DNA of 64,000 nt, taken from the NCBI RefSeq assembly GCF_013337045.2, contig NZ_CP118259.1, positions 3,241,001 through 3,305,000 on the forward strand, written 5' to 3'. Positions 19,554 to 29,934 of this stretch are shown piece after piece. Position numbers and translations under genes: made by a program. The DNA is from Agrobacterium vitis. GTDB lineage: Bacteria; Pseudomonadota; Alphaproteobacteria; Rhizobiales; Rhizobiaceae. The stretch's first letter is position 1; each line of letters starts with the position of its first letter. Below the pieces are notes generated by a model. The model was not told the origin of the DNA, searched no databases, and worked only from the letters and a program-made list of their open reading frames with translations.

Positions 19554-20918
19554 TTAGCTTGAGGGGCCAAAACCGGCAACGGCGCGGGCAAAATCCTCGG
19601 CCTCGAAGGGCTCGAGATCATCCACGCCTTCGCCAACGCCAATGAAATAGACCGGCAATTTATGCTTGGCGGCGATAGCGACCAGAATACCGCCGCGCGC
19701 CGTGCCATCCAGCTTGGTCATGATCAGCCCGTTGACACCGGCGACATTGCGGAAAATCTCCACCTGGTTCATGGCGTTCTGGCCGGTGGTCGCATCCAGC
19801 GTCTGCAACACGGTATGCGGCGCATCCGGGTCGAGCTTGGTGAGAACCCGGACGATCTTTTCCAACTCGTCCATCAGCTCGGTCTTGTTCTGCAAGCGGC
19901 CCGCCGTATCGATAATCAGCACGTCGGATTTCTCAGCCTTGGCCTTTTCGAAAGCATCATAGGCCAGCCCCGCTGCATCGGCGCCCAGCTTGGTGCCGAT
20001 AAAGGTCGAGCCGGTGCGGTCTGCCCAGATTTTCAGCTGCTCGATGGCTGCAGCGCGGAACGTATCGCCCGCCGCCAGCATGACTTTCAAGCCGGAGCCG
20101 GACAGTTTGGCGGCCAGCTTGCCGATCGTCGTGGTCTTGCCCGTACCGTTGACACCGACGACGAGGATGACATGCGGTTTGTGATTGAGATCCAGTGCCA
20201 GCGGCTTGGCCACCGGCTTCAACACTTTGACGATTTCAGCCGCCATGATCCGCGTCACGTCCTCACCAGTCACATCCTTGCCATAGCGTTCGGACGACAG
20301 GGTGGCTGTGACCCGCATGGCGGTCTCGACGCCGAGATCGGCCTGAATCAGCAGATCTTCCAGTTCTTCCAGCGTCTCCTCGTCCAGCTTGCGCTTGGTG
20401 AAAAGTGCTGAGATCTGGCCGGTGAGCTGCGAAGAGGTGCGAAACAACCCGGCTTTGAGGCGTTGGAACCAACTCTGCTTCACCTCAGGCGTTTCCGGCT
20501 CAGGCTCAGGCTCGACCACGGTCGAAAAGCCCCTGGGCAGCGCGATCTCGGTGCCGGGCGCAGCACCTTCCGCCTCATCGAGCAGTTCATCGAAAGACGG
20601 CGTCGCGTCAGAAGGCGGCTCTTCAGCAGCCTCTTCGGCTTCCAGCAGCGAGAGCGGCAGGAGGCTCAGATCATCCGCCGTCACATCATCTTCATCAGCC
20701 TGATCTTCGACCAGATCATCGGAAGGCCCGCCTGCCGTATCGACTTCCTCGGCCAGAACAGGATCTTCGGCCAGCGGCAATTGCTCCACACGGTCATGCG
20801 GCTCGCTTTCGGCGGCAATGGCGGCTTTTTCCTCAGTGGAAAGCCCGGCATCTACACCTGCTTCGCTTGGCTTGTCCCTGCCAAAGGTGAAGACTTTTTT
20901 GATGAATCCAAGCGCCAT
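19554..20918 (-). CDS. ftsY: signal recognition particle receptor FtsY
   Basis: SRP receptor GTPase, partner of Ffh in co-translational membrane targeting. In 454 residues, a basic N-terminus (ALGFIKKVFTFGR) is followed by a long acidic A domain (about 18-150, rich in Glu/Asp), then the N domain and the G domain with GVNGTGKTTTIGKLA, DTAGRLQNK and TKLDGTARGG. The ATG at 20918 avoids overlap with mtaB, whose stop is 22 nt upstream; the longer frame begins inside mtaB. Confidence 0.95.
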   Translation of the reverse strand: MALGFIKKVFTFGRDKPSEAGVDAGLSTEEKAAIAAESEPHDRVEQLPLAEDPVLAEEVDTAGGPSDDLVEDQADEDDVTADDLSLLPLSLLEAEEAAEEPPSDATPSFDELLDEAEGAAPGTEIALPRGFSTVVEPEPEPETPEVKQSWFQRLKAGLFRTSSQLTGQISALFTKRKLDEETLEELEDLLIQADLGVETAMRVTATLSSERYGKDVTGEDVTRIMAAEIVKVLKPVAKPLALDLNHKPHVILVVGVNGTGKTTTIGKLAAKLSGSGLKVMLAAGDTFRAAAIEQLKIWADRTGSTFIGTKLGADAAGLAYDAFEKAKAEKSDVLIIDTAGRLQNKTELMDELEKIVRVLTKLDPDAPHTVLQTLDATTGQNAMNQVEIFRNVAGVNGLIMTKLDGTARGGILVAIAAKHKLPVYFIGVGEGVDDLEPFEAEDFARAVAGFGPSS

Positions 20919-20940
20919 GATGTTCTTTGCTTTTCGACGT

Positions 20941-22215
20941 TCAGGCCGCAGCGGCGGCTGACTGTTCAATAATCAGGTGGCGTCCATTGTGACCGCCGAT
21001 CACCGCATCCACAAGGGCACCCGGCAGATGGCCCGGAGCGGCCACGAGGGTGAAGTCCTGCGTATGCGCCATTTCGTTGCGCTCCACCAGCAGCTTTTGC
21101 TGTGAGCCGACCATGTGTTCAAGATGGGCATGATGCAGCTGTTCGGCAACCGCGCGAAGGCTGGCGGCACGCGCTTTCACCAGGGTGCGGTCCAGTTGCG
21201 GCATCCGGGCGGCCGGTGTGCCGGGCCGCGGGCTATATGGAAACACATGCAGATGGGCGATGCCGATCTCTTGCGCCAACAAGGCAGAATTTGCCGCCAT
21301 CTCCTCGGTTTCGGTCGGAAAACCGGCAATCATGTCGGCACCGAAGCTGAAATCGGGCCGCAGGGCGCGGACCTGTGTCGCAAACCCCAAGGCATCCGCC
21401 CGTGAATGGCGACGCTTCATCCGCTTCAGGATCATGTCGTCACCATGCTGCAACGACAGGTGCAGATGTGGCATGAAACGCGACTCTTCGGCGATCAGGT
21501 CGATCAGATGGCGGTCAACCTCAATACTATCGATGGAGGACAGCCGCAGACGCAGAATGTCAGGCACCTGTTTCAACAGCGTCTTTGCCAGCAGGCCCAG
21601 GCTGGGCTGGCCGGGCAGATCGGCGCCGTAGCTGGTGGCGTCCACGCCGGTCAGCACCACTTCGCGGTAGCCGTTTTCCACCAGCTTGCGAGCCTGTTCC
21701 ACCACCGCCCCCATTGGCACGGAGCGTGAATTGCCGCGTCCATAGGGGATGATGCAGAAGGTGCAGCGATGGTCGCAGCCGTTCTGTACCTGAAGGAAAC
21801 CACGCACATGGCCATCGATATGACTGACCATCTGCGGCGCGGTCTCTGTCACACTCATGATGTCGTTGACGCGCAGCTTTTCTGCCGCAGCCACGCCGAA
21901 GTCGGGCAAAGCCCGGTAATGGTCAGCCTTCAGCTTTTCCTCATTGCCCAGCACCAGATCCACTTCCGGCATGGCGGCAAAGCCTGCGGCATCGGTCTGT
22001 GCGGCACAGCCGGTGACGATAATCCGCGCTTGCGGGTTTTCACGCCGGGCGCGGCGAATGGCCTGGCGGGCCTGACGCACCGCCTCGCCCGTCACCGCAC
22101 AGGTATTGACCAGAATAGCCTGGTCAAGGCCCGCCTTTTCGGCCTCCGCCTTCATCACTTCCGATTCGTAGGTATTGAGGCGGCAGCCGAAGGTGATGAC
22201 GTCGATGCCGCTCAC
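20941..22215 (-). CDS. mtaB: tRNA t6A37 methylthiotransferase MtaB
   Basis: Radical-SAM methylthiotransferase that converts t6A37 to ms2t6A in ANN-decoding tRNAs. Of 424 residues, the N-terminal MTTase domain opens with [17 protein letters not shown]; the radical SAM motif is [15 protein letters not shown] (about residue 145), and a TRAM-like region ends the protein. The N-terminal cluster Cys (residues 10, 38, 74) appear conserved. The start is GTG in a 4-nt overlap with the dapF stop. Confidence 0.94.
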   Translation of the reverse strand: MSGIDVITFGCRLNTYESEVMKAEAEKAGLDQAILVNTCAVTGEAVRQARQAIRRARRENPQARIIVTGCAAQTDAAGFAAMPEVDLVLGNEEKLKADHYRALPDFGVAAAEKLRVNDIMSVTETAPQMVSHIDGHVRGFLQVQNGCDHRCTFCIIPYGRGNSRSVPMGAVVEQARKLVENGYREVVLTGVDATSYGADLPGQPSLGLLAKTLLKQVPDILRLRLSSIDSIEVDRHLIDLIAEESRFMPHLHLSLQHGDDMILKRMKRRHSRADALGFATQVRALRPDFSFGADMIAGFPTETEEMAANSALLAQEIGIAHLHVFPYSPRPGTPAARMPQLDRTLVKARAASLRAVAEQLHHAHLEHMVGSQQKLLVERNEMAHTQDFTLVAAPGHLPGALVDAVIGGHNGRHLIIEQSAAAAA

Positions 22216-23123
22216 GAGACCGAGGCCTCGTGGCCTGCCTGGTGTTCACGCTGCCAGGTGCCGGTCTGCGGATCGAGCTGTCCTGCCCATTCCCATTCTG
22301 CCGCACCCGTCATGATCACATGCCCGTCACGCTCGCGCCATTCGATGTCGAGGGCTTGGCGGTTGGGGCTGGAGGCGACGGTGATCGTCACCTTGCGCTC
22401 GGTGCGCCCGGTGCGCGCAGCGGAAACCCCGGCGGCGCAGGCGGCGGAACCGCAAGCCAGCGTCAGCCCAGCGCCCCGCTCCCAGGTGCGGGTGGTCATG
22501 TTGGTTTTCGAGGTCACCTGCGCCAGGGTAATATTGGCCTTTTCGGGAAACAGCGGATGGTTTTCCAGCAGCGGCCCGAACCGTTCCAGATCATAGGACA
22601 TCGGATCGCGGTCCACCCAGAACACCGCATGCGGATTGCCCATCGACATCACGGCAGGCGAATGCAGCACCGGGGCATCAATCGGCCCGATCTGCAATTC
22701 GATCCGGCTGGTATCGTGAAATTCTTCCGACAGCGGGATGCGGTTCCAGTCGAACACCGGAACACCCATATCGACAGACACCGAGCCGTCTTCATGCTCG
22801 GTAGCATTCAGAATACCGGCCAGCGTTTGGAAGGTGAAAGCCTTCAGGCCGGTTTCCGCCGACAGCGCCTGCACAACACAGCGTGTGCCGTTACCGCAGG
22901 CCTGCGCCAGCGTGCCATCGCAATTGATAATGTCGATATAGGCAAAAGTACCCGCCAGCTTAGGATCATGGATCGCCATGATCTGATCGAAGTGGGTTTC
23001 AGCGTCGCCCGCCAGCGCAATGGCCGCCTGCGGCGTGACCCGGTCGGTGCGGCCACGCATGTCAACGACCAGGATCTTGTTGCCAAGCCCGTTCATTTTC
23101 GCGAATTCGACCCGATTGCCCAT
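22212..23123 (-). CDS. dapF: diaminopimelate epimerase
   Basis: Converts LL- to meso-diaminopimelate for lysine and peptidoglycan. In 303 residues the two catalytic cysteines are in ACGNGTRC (about residue 85) and [12 protein letters not shown] (about residue 230). The ATG at 23123 gives [18 protein letters not shown], the usual N-terminus; a longer frame is open upstream. It is followed by mtaB with overlapping stop and start, the common rhizobial arrangement. Confidence 0.95.
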   Translation of the reverse strand: MGNRVEFAKMNGLGNKILVVDMRGRTDRVTPQAAIALAGDAETHFDQIMAIHDPKLAGTFAYIDIINCDGTLAQACGNGTRCVVQALSAETGLKAFTFQTLAGILNATEHEDGSVSVDMGVPVFDWNRIPLSEEFHDTSRIELQIGPIDAPVLHSPAVMSMGNPHAVFWVDRDPMSYDLERFGPLLENHPLFPEKANITLAQVTSKTNMTTRTWERGAGLTLACGSAACAAGVSAARTGRTERKVTITVASSPNRQALDIEWRERDGHVIMTGAAEWEWAGQLDPQTGTWQREHQAGHEASVS

Positions 23124-23194
23124 AGCCTTCCTGTCCTGCGGTTGTTGAGCGCTATATGGCGCAATTTCACTGGAATTACCAGTGGCAGCAGGGC

Positions 23195-24190
23195 TCAACC
23201 AGCAGGCACATCAAAGACCTGGCCAGCTCGCAAAGGCCGGAACCGTTCGGGCGCAATGCCCGCCGCTTTCAACGCGGCGGCCAGATGGTCAGCCGGCTCC
23301 GTCATCGGCTCGTCTGTCAGCTGGAACGTTCCAAAATGATGGCCGACAGCAAAAGAGGCATTGCAGAGCGTAAACCCCTCCACCGCCTCCTGCGGGTTTT
23401 GATGCTGGCCGCGCATGAACCAGCGCGGCTCATAGGCGCCGATCGGCAGGTTAGCCAGCCGGAATCCTCCATATTTCCGAGCCGCTGCCCGGTAATTGAT
23501 GCCATCGTGAAAGCCGGTATCGCCGATATGGTAGATTTTGCCGGCAGGTGTTTCGAGCACAAAGGCCGCCCATAGCGCCATGCGCCGATCTCTTGCGCCC
23601 CGCGCCGACCAATGATGGCAGGGTTCTGCTGTGACACGGGTATCGGCGCTGACCGCCAGATGCTGCCCCCAATCCAGCACGCTGACATGGGCCAGAGGCA
23701 CGGCACGGCGAATGGTGACATCATTGCCCAATGGCGTGACGAAATGCGGCGCGAATGCGTGATGCAGGCGCGCCAGCGTCTTTCCGTCGAGATGGTCGTA
23801 ATGATTATGGGTGATCAGCACCACATCGATGGGCGGCAGGTCATTCAGCCGGACGCCAGGAGCAATCGCTCGTTTCGGTCCGGCAAATGCCACTGGACTG
23901 GCCCGGTCGGACCACACAGGATCGGTCAGAATATTAAGCCCGCCAACCTGGATCAGCATCGAGGCATGGCCGATCATTGTCACCCGCAGGTCTTTTCCCT
24001 CGACACGTGGCAGAGGCCGAGCCTGACCTTCCGGCAACGCGACAGCTTTGGGCCAGATGGCGCGCTGACCTTTGAGCTTCCAGCGCATAACGGCGGTAAA
24101 GCCGAAGGGTACGATACCGCCAGGATTGAAAAAACGGGTTCCATCGAAATGGTCGGAAACGGGACCGCGATAATAGGGATTTTTTGTCAT
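23195..24190 (-). CDS. MBL-fold metal-dependent hydrolase (NAPE-PLD/UlaG-like)
   Basis: A 331-residue metallo-beta-lactamase-fold protein. The metal motif is THNHYDHLD (about residue 125), with further ligands in [12 protein letters not shown] and IGDTGFH. The start [20 protein letters not shown] and the closing block with [11 protein letters not shown] resemble the NAPE-PLD-like lipid hydrolase group. No signal peptide is visible. It lies about 70 nt upstream of dapF on the same strand. The substrate is unknown; lipid phosphodiesterase is a guess from the subgroup. Confidence 0.87.
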   Translation of the reverse strand: MTKNPYYRGPVSDHFDGTRFFNPGGIVPFGFTAVMRWKLKGQRAIWPKAVALPEGQARPLPRVEGKDLRVTMIGHASMLIQVGGLNILTDPVWSDRASPVAFAGPKRAIAPGVRLNDLPPIDVVLITHNHYDHLDGKTLARLHHAFAPHFVTPLGNDVTIRRAVPLAHVSVLDWGQHLAVSADTRVTAEPCHHWSARGARDRRMALWAAFVLETPAGKIYHIGDTGFHDGINYRAAARKYGGFRLANLPIGAYEPRWFMRGQHQNPQEAVEGFTLCNASFAVGHHFGTFQLTDEPMTEPADHLAAALKAAGIAPERFRPLRAGQVFDVPAG

Positions 24191-24282
24191 GACATCTTCA
24201 ATTGTTAAATCGATGACTTCCCAGAAAGTCACGATCACCTAGATATGGATTACAACCGTTTTTTGGCAAATAGGACATATGG

Positions 24283-24876
24283 ATGTATTTGATAAAAATA
24301 GCGGTACTGATTACGTCCTGGGCTTTTGTTTTTGCCCTGCCGACATGGGCGCAAAATATCCCTGCCCCTATTCACGGCGTGACCTTTGAAGAATGGGCGG
24401 CAGCCAACGCCCGTATCGCCAACAATATGGACAAAAGCGAGATTGAGAAAATACTGGGCGTGACCGATGCCCAATTTCAGGAAATCGATGCCGGTTTTAC
24501 CAAGGCATGGAAAGAATCGCCCGACCCGCAACGCGAATTCTCCCGTCTCTATGGCGAGGCCTTTGCCAATCCCAATAGCGGTCGCTTTGCCAAAGCCCCG
24601 ATGCAGGTGGCACAGAAAGGCAAGCTTGCGACCTTTGAAGACTATGCGAGAGTTCAAGGTCATCTGCAAGCGGCTGTCAAGTTCGGCATCGACCCACAGA
24701 AGGTTCTCGAGGAACACGATCTTACCGTCTACGAATTCTCGCAGGAGGCCGGACAATGGGTTCAGAAACTCGCAAACCAGGCAAATGCAGGCGGAGATGG
24801 CCAGTCGATCATGCAATGGCATGACAGGCTGGCCTTCTATGAGGCCGAGTACAGCGAGCGTTATGCAAAACAGTAA
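24283..24876 (+). CDS. secreted hypothetical protein
   Basis: A 197-residue protein with a clear signal peptide (MYLIKIAVLITSWAFVFALP, cleaved after WAQ near residue 24). The mature part starts IPAPIHGVTFEEWAAANARI, has no cysteines or hydrophobic segments, and is predicted helical and acidic. A segment like VTFEEWAAANARIANNMDKS recalls short helical repeats in proteobacterial hypothetical proteins, but I cannot assign a family. The gene stands alone between the divergent MBL gene and ffh. Confidence 0.7.
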   Translation: MYLIKIAVLITSWAFVFALPTWAQNIPAPIHGVTFEEWAAANARIANNMDKSEIEKILGVTDAQFQEIDAGFTKAWKESPDPQREFSRLYGEAFANPNSGRFAKAPMQVAQKGKLATFEDYARVQGHLQAAVKFGIDPQKVLEEHDLTVYEFSQEAGQWVQKLANQANAGGDGQSIMQWHDRLAFYEAEYSERYAKQ

Positions 24877-24987
24877 GGCACCAAGGCCTTCCCCCGCACT
24901 GCTCAAGGCAAAGCATTCTTGACTCCTGCGGCATTTTGCTGTTTACCCCTCCCAAATCTGCGACGAGACATGACTCTGAGCCGCCGA

Positions 24988-25060
24988 CCGGGACCCGTAA
25001 AGGTATAAAGAGTTCCCGGAGGTCAACACCCGACAGCGCGATGCGCCCTCGGGTGATTTT
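24988..25060 (+). promoter_or_regulatory. two hairpins in the ffh leader (terminator/attenuator-like)
   Basis: Hairpin 1 is CCGGGA (24988-24993) with TCCCGG (25014-25019) around a 20-nt loop. Hairpin 2 is CACCCGA-ca-GCGC-gat-GCGC-cc-TCGGGTG (25027-25055), then ATTTTTGG. The second looks like an intrinsic terminator, either for the upstream secreted-protein gene or as an attenuator 77 nt before the ffh ATG. Confidence 0.5.
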
Positions 25061-25131
25061 TGGCTTTGCGTCTTGTTTTCGGCACAAGAAAACCCGAGGT
25101 TTGGGGCAACCCAACCCATGAGGATGATGCG

Positions 25132-26580
25132 ATGTTTGAGAACCTGCAGGACCGCCTTGGCTCCATCTTGAATGGACTGACCGGCCGTGGCGCGTTGTCG
25201 GAAGCTGATGTTTCCGCCGCCCTGCGGGAGGTTCGCCGCGCCCTGCTGGAAGCCGACGTCGCCCTGGAAGTGGTGCGCAGCTTCACCGACAAGGTGCGGG
25301 AAAAGGCGGTTGGCGCCGCCGTTTTGAAAGCCATCAAGCCCGGCCAGATGGTCGTCAAGATCGTCCATGACGAATTGGTCGACATGCTGGGCGCCGAGGG
25401 CGTGTCCATCGACCTGCACGCACCGGCCCCTGTCGTGATCATGATGGTCGGCCTTCAGGGCTCGGGTAAAACCACGACGACTGGCAAAATCGCCAAGCGG
25501 TTGACCGACCGCGACCGCAAGAAGGTCCTGATGGCCTCGCTGGACACCCGCCGTCCCGCCGCCCAGGAGCAATTGCGGCAATTGGGCGTGCAGACCGGCG
25601 TCGATACGCTGCCGATCATTGCCGGCCAGTCACCGACCGATATTGCCAGCCGCGCCGTGCAGGCCGCCAAGCTCGGCGGCCATGACGTGGTCATTCTCGA
25701 CACCGCAGGCCGCACACACATCGATGAGCCCTTGATGGTCGAAATGGCCGACATCAAGAAAAATGCCAGGCCGCACGAAATTTTGCTGGTCGCCGATGCA
25801 CTGACTGGTCAGGACGCCGTCAATCTCGCCCGCAATTTCGATGAGCGAGTCGGCATTACCGGCCTGGTGCTGACCCGTATGGACGGCGATGGCCGTGGGG
25901 GTGCTGCCCTGTCCATGCGTGCCGTCACCGGCAAGCCGATCAAGCTGATCGGCGTCGGCGAAAAGATGACGGAGCTGGATGAATTCCATCCGCGCCGGAT
26001 CGCCGACCGTATTCTCGGCATGGGCGATATCGTTTCGCTGGTCGAAAAGGCCGCCGAAAATATCGACGCCGAAAAGGCAGCCGCCATGGCCGCCAAGATG
26101 GCCAAGGGCAAGTTCGACCTCGACGACCTCGCCGATCAGCTGCGCCAGATGCAGAAAATGGGCGGCATGGGCGGCATTATGGGCCTGATGCCCGGCATGG
26201 CCGGAATGAAGGACAAGATGGCCGCGTCAGGCATGGACGACAAGATGTTCGGCCGCCAGATCGCCATCATCTCCTCGATGACCAAGGCCGAACGCACCAA
26301 TCCCGATATCCTCAAGCATTCCCGCAAGAAGCGCATTGCCAAGGGCTCAGGCACCGATGCGTCCGAGATCAACAAGCTTTTGAAAATGCACCGCCAGATG
26401 GCCGACATGATGAAAATGATGGGCGGCAAGAAGGGCGGCGGCATGATGAAGCAGCTGATGGGCGGCCTGGCCGGAAAGATGGGCATGGGTGGAATGGGCG
26501 GGATGGGCGGGATGGGCGGTATGCCGGATCTTCAGCTCCATGGACCCCAAGCAGCTGGAAGCGCTGGCGCGCCAGGCTGA
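25132..26580 (+). CDS. ffh: signal recognition particle protein Ffh (frameshifted 3' end)
   Basis: SRP54 GTPase that binds signal sequences and 4.5S RNA. The frame gives 482 residues: N domain (1-95), G domain with GLQGSGKTTTTGKIA, DTAGRTHID and TRMDGDGRGGAA, and an M domain to about residue 445 with KMHRQMADMMKMM and RKKRIAKGSGT. The ATG at 25132 follows AGGAT; longer frames exist. After GMGGMPDL (about 26529) the frame continues as an unrelated QLHGPQ... stretch, while the next frame encodes the expected SSMDPKQLEALARQAE tail. One base too many near 26530-26532 would explain this. Confidence 0.93.
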   Translation: MFENLQDRLGSILNGLTGRGALSEADVSAALREVRRALLEADVALEVVRSFTDKVREKAVGAAVLKAIKPGQMVVKIVHDELVDMLGAEGVSIDLHAPAPVVIMMVGLQGSGKTTTTGKIAKRLTDRDRKKVLMASLDTRRPAAQEQLRQLGVQTGVDTLPIIAGQSPTDIASRAVQAAKLGGHDVVILDTAGRTHIDEPLMVEMADIKKNARPHEILLVADALTGQDAVNLARNFDERVGITGLVLTRMDGDGRGGAALSMRAVTGKPIKLIGVGEKMTELDEFHPRRIADRILGMGDIVSLVEKAAENIDAEKAAAMAAKMAKGKFDLDDLADQLRQMQKMGGMGGIMGLMPGMAGMKDKMAASGMDDKMFGRQIAIISSMTKAERTNPDILKHSRKKRIAKGSGTDASEINKLLKMHRQMADMMKMMGGKKGGGMMKQLMGGLAGKMGMGGMGGMGGMGGMPDLQLHGPQAAGSAGAPG

Positions 26581-26722
26581 AGCCGCCGGTATCAAGCCAC
26601 CACCGGGCCTTGGTGGCATGGCAGGTGGAATGGGTGGCGGACTTCCCGGCCTGGGTGGTGGAAAATTGCCCGGTCTTGGTGGAGGCTTTCCCGGCCTTCC
26701 CGGTCTCCCAAAGAAGAAGTGA
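26531..26722 (+). pseudogene. out-of-frame C-terminal tail of Ffh
   Basis: In the frame one base ahead of ffh, codons from 26534 read SSMDPKQLEALARQAEAAG and then a Gly/Pro/Leu-rich segment ending GLPKKK at the stop at 26722. This is the normal end of rhizobial Ffh proteins. Removing one T in the CTTCAG at 26530-26535 joins it to the upstream frame and gives about 529 residues. It may reflect a sequencing error, a real indel in a dispensable tail, or +1 slippage at CTT. Confidence 0.75.
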
Positions 26723-26734
26723 GGATAGCTGCCG

Positions 26735-27067
26735 ATGTCCCTTCCCGTGTTTGATACCGCCATCAGACAGCAACTTGCCGGTTACCGCCAGTCGATTGAC
26801 AATATCGACGCAGCACTGGTGCATATGCTGGCCGAACGCTTCCGCTGCACACAGGCAGTGGGCGTGCTGAAAGCCAAATACGACCTTCCGGCCGCCGATC
26901 CGGCGCGGGAGGAATATCAAATCGAACGTTTGCGGCAGCTTGCCAAGGACGCCCAACTCGACCCGGATTTTGCCGAGACTTTCCTGAATTTCATCATCAA
27001 GGAAGTTATCCGGCATCATGAAGCCATTGCGGCTGAACATAGCAGTCAAACGGAACAGACCGCCTGA
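26735..27067 (+). CDS. chorismate mutase (AroQ type)
   Basis: A 110-residue all-helical protein that turns chorismate into prephenate for Phe and Tyr. AroQ features are YRQSIDNIDAALVHMLAERF (the Arg and Asp of helix 1), VGVLKAKYDLPAADPAREE, and a C-terminal helix FLNFIIKEVIRHHE. It starts 12 nt after the out-of-frame ffh tail and is followed by rpsP, an order common in rhizobia. An unregulated monofunctional enzyme is likely, since no ACT domain is present. Confidence 0.92.
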   Translation: MSLPVFDTAIRQQLAGYRQSIDNIDAALVHMLAERFRCTQAVGVLKAKYDLPAADPAREEYQIERLRQLAKDAQLDPDFAETFLNFIIKEVIRHHEAIAAEHSSQTEQTA

Positions 27068-27131
27068 CGGCGGCCTCAACAACATACCGGACGCAACAGA
27101 CCGCGCCGGTTAAAAACCAAGGAGTATACCC

Positions 27132-27503
27132 ATGTCCCTCAAGATTCGTCTCGCCCGCGGCGGCTCCAAGAAGCGTCCTTACTACCAGATCGTTATCGCC
27201 GATGCGCGCAGCCCACGCGATGGCCGTTTCCTGGAAAAGGTTGGTTCCTGGAACCCAATGCTCGGCAAGGACAATGAAAAGCGCGTTGAACTGAACGCTG
27301 ACCGTATCAAGGAATGGATTGCCAAGGGCGCACAGCCGACCGACCGCGTTCTGAAGTTCCTTGCAGAAGCTGGCCTGGCTGAACGCGCTGCACGCAGCAA
27401 CCCTGAAAAGGCAAAGCCCGGCAAGCGCGCTGTTGAGCGTCTGGCTGAAAAGAAGCAGAAGGCTGATGCCCTGGCTGCTGCTACTGCCGAAGCCGCTGAA
27501 TAA
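27132..27503 (+). CDS. rpsP: 30S ribosomal protein S16
   Basis: A 123-residue protein. The core [40 protein letters not shown] and the motif [17 protein letters not shown] are typical S16. The last 40 residues are a Lys/Ala-rich extension usual in Rhizobiales. It has a strong site (AAGGAG) before the ATG and heads the rpsP-rimM-trmD run. Confidence 0.97.
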
Positions 27504-27627
27504 TCGGTTTGAAATGATTTGACCGACGGGCGGCATGGTTTCATGTCGCCCGTTTGTCGTTTATCCTTCGTCCGCTTCTACCCAATTTCAAACAGCCCCC
27601 GACTGTCGCCAAGGACCTTCATCCGCC

Positions 27628-28200
27628 ATGACCAAGCTTGAAAATCCCGTGCTGATGGCCGTTATCGGTGCCGCCCAGGGCCTCCGTGGCGAAGTGCGGG
27701 TGAAGTCCTTCACCGCCGACCCGATGGCGCTGGGCGACTACGGCAAACTGCATGCCGCAGATGGCCGGGTCTTCGAGGTGCTGGATATTCGTGAGGCCAA
27801 AACCGTTGTCGTGGTGCGTTTTCGTGGCATCAATGACCGCAACGCCGCCGAAGCCCTGAACGGGCTGGAATTGTTTATCGAGCGCAGCGCCCTGCCCGAT
27901 GAAGAACTTGATGATGATGAATTCTACTATGCCGACCTCGAAGGTCTGGCGGTGGTGGATGCCGAAGGCAATAGCTACGGCACCGTGACGGCGGTATTCG
28001 ATTTCGGCGCAGGCGATCTGCTGGAAGTGAAAGGACCGGGCAAACGCCCCGTTCTTGTGCCATTTTCCGAGGCCGCCGTGCTGCAAATCGATCTGGAGGA
28101 AGGCAAGCTGTTGATCGATCCGGAGGCAGCAGGCCTGAAGGACGACGGGAGCGAAGAACCGTTCAGCGCCGATGGCAAGCCGAAGAGCGGCGGCCGCTGA
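27628..28200 (+). CDS. rimM: ribosome maturation factor RimM
   Basis: A 190-residue 30S assembly factor that binds S19. The N-terminal domain starts [20 protein letters not shown]; the PRC-barrel is marked by [20 protein letters not shown] and ends [20 protein letters not shown]. The ATG at 27628 is chosen over an upstream frame because it gives the family N-terminus and has AAGGACC before it. It lies 1 nt before trmD. Confidence 0.95.
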   Translation: MTKLENPVLMAVIGAAQGLRGEVRVKSFTADPMALGDYGKLHAADGRVFEVLDIREAKTVVVVRFRGINDRNAAEALNGLELFIERSALPDEELDDDEFYYADLEGLAVVDAEGNSYGTVTAVFDFGAGDLLEVKGPGKRPVLVPFSEAAVLQIDLEEGKLLIDPEAAGLKDDGSEEPFSADGKPKSGGR

Positions 28201-28201
28201 T

Positions 28202-28936
28202 ATGACATTTCAGGCAACGGTGCTGACGCTCTACCCGGAAATGTTTCCGGGGCATCTCGGCGTGTCGCTGGCAGGCCGGGCGCTGGAACGCGGCCAATGG
28301 GCGATCGACGCAGTGCAGATCCGCGATTTTGCCAGTGACAAGCACCGCAGCGTTGATGACACGCCCGCCGGTGGCGGTGCAGGCATGGTGCTGAAACCGG
28401 ATGTGCTGGCCAGAGCCATCGACAGCCTGGGAGACGACACCCTTGGCAGTGAGAGGCGCCCCCGCCTGCTGATGAGCCCACGCGGCAGGCCGCTCACCCA
28501 GAAACGGGTCCGCGAAATCGCCGGTGGTAGCGGCGTGGTGATCGTCTGCGGACGGTTTGAGGGTATCGACCAGCGGGTCATCGACGCCCGCAATCTGGAG
28601 GAAGTCTCCATAGGCGATTATATTCTCTCAGGCGGAGAGCCTGCGGCCCTGACGCTTCTGGATGCCGTGGTGCGCATCATCCCCGGCGTGATGGGCAATG
28701 ACCTGTCCGGCCTGCATGAAAGCTTCGAGGGCGGATTGCTGGAACATCCGCATTATACCCGCCCGCAAGTCTTCGAGGGCCGGGAGATCCCGGCAGTGCT
28801 GACCTCGGGCAATCACCGTGCCATCGAGGCCTGGCGCCAGGAGCAATCTGAGACACTGACCCGCGAGCGGCGGCCCGATTTGCTCTCCCAGGCCTCCACC
28901 AATCTCCCCCAGGGCAATCAGCCTTTAAAAAAGTAG
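28202..28936 (+). CDS. trmD: tRNA (guanine-N1)-methyltransferase TrmD
   Basis: SPOUT methyltransferase forming m1G37 in tRNA. In 244 residues, [18 protein letters not shown] starts the fold, and the knotted SAM site contains [15 protein letters not shown] and the LVCGRFEG-type strand (here [11 protein letters not shown]). The active-site Asp lies in [13 protein letters not shown]. The ATG is 1 nt after the rimM stop. The 3' end overlaps the convergent TSUP gene by 19 nt. Confidence 0.96.
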   Translation: MTFQATVLTLYPEMFPGHLGVSLAGRALERGQWAIDAVQIRDFASDKHRSVDDTPAGGGAGMVLKPDVLARAIDSLGDDTLGSERRPRLLMSPRGRPLTQKRVREIAGGSGVVIVCGRFEGIDQRVIDARNLEEVSIGDYILSGGEPAALTLLDAVVRIIPGVMGNDLSGLHESFEGGLLEHPHYTRPQVFEGREIPAVLTSGNHRAIEAWRQEQSETLTRERRPDLLSQASTNLPQGNQPLKK

Positions 28937-29661
28937 TAGATCGCCAACGACAGGCCAGCGGCGATCACCAGCCAGCGCAGCAATGTCTGCGGCGCGCGTT
29001 TGGCCATATGCACACCGGCATAGCCACCCAATGCCGCCGCTGGCAGCATGATGCCCGCATGCAGCCACGACACTGCGCCAGCCGTTGCAAACACCAGGAT
29101 GGCAATGGCAGCAATAACGATGGCCAGCAGGTTTTTCAGCGCGTTCAGGTGGTGATAATCGCCGCCGCTGGCAAATTGCAGCGAGGCCAGCATCATGATG
29201 CCCATGCCCGCTCCGAAAAATCCGCCATAGACGGAGGTGACGCCTTGTAGCAGCAATCCGAGCAGGTTGGCGGGATGCTGCTTATCGGCCTTGCGCCTTA
29301 GCCGGGGGCCAAGCGCAAATACCAGCGTTGCCATCAGCAACAGCCAGGGCACCAGGCGGCTGAAAGTGGGATTGGAAAGGGAGATCAGGATCAACGCACC
29401 GACCAGCGAACCCACGGCTGAGATTATCGACAGCAGCGCAGCACTTTTCCAATGGGCGGCAATTTCACGCCGATAGGCGAGCGTCGAGGTGATATAGCCG
29501 GGAAACTGGATGATGGAGGAGGTCGCATTGGCCGTGACCGAGGGCAGGCCTGCCAGGGTTAGCACCCCGAAGGTCAGAAAGGTCCCGCCGCCAGCAATGG
29601 CATTGACCACCGCCGAGAAAAACCCGGCGGCAAACATCAGACTGATGATTTCGATTGACAT
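28918..29661 (-). CDS. TSUP (TauE/SafE) family membrane permease
   Basis: A 247-residue protein with about eight hydrophobic segments. It shows the TSUP repeats: [20 protein letters not shown] near the N-terminus and [15 protein letters not shown] in the second half. The family exports sulfite, sulfoacetate or similar organosulfur anions. GGGGAGAG precedes the ATG at 29661; the frame extends upstream without support. It sits on the opposite strand between trmD and rplS, splitting genes that are adjacent in many bacteria. Confidence 0.88.
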   Translation of the reverse strand: MSIEIISLMFAAGFFSAVVNAIAGGGTFLTFGVLTLAGLPSVTANATSSIIQFPGYITSTLAYRREIAAHWKSAALLSIISAVGSLVGALILISLSNPTFSRLVPWLLLMATLVFALGPRLRRKADKQHPANLLGLLLQGVTSVYGGFFGAGMGIMMLASLQFASGGDYHHLNALKNLLAIVIAAIAILVFATAGAVSWLHAGIMLPAAALGGYAGVHMAKRAPQTLLRWLVIAAGLSLAIYYFFKG

Positions 29662-29934
29662 GAATGACTCTCCCCTCGCCGTTATTGCAACAGCCCGACG
29701 CCTGCGCAAGTCAATCATCCGAGCAAAATTCTTGGGGCCAAGGGATGACAAGCCGGGCCGATTGGTATAAGGGCAGGCGCGGAAACGGGTGTTATCCCGT
29801 GAACGAGACTGAAAAGACCGAAAACAAAGAACTGCGAAACCGCTCCCGCCGCAAGGCGTCATCCCGAGGCTATGACCCAGGGATGAGGGATGAGCGCTCT
29901 GGCTGTTTCAGAAGAACTTGAAAAGGTTAAACCG

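Noticed and set aside
24900..25131. The ffh leader as the 4.5S SRP RNA gene
   Set aside because: The conserved SRP RNA tetraloop and asymmetric-bulge sequences are absent.
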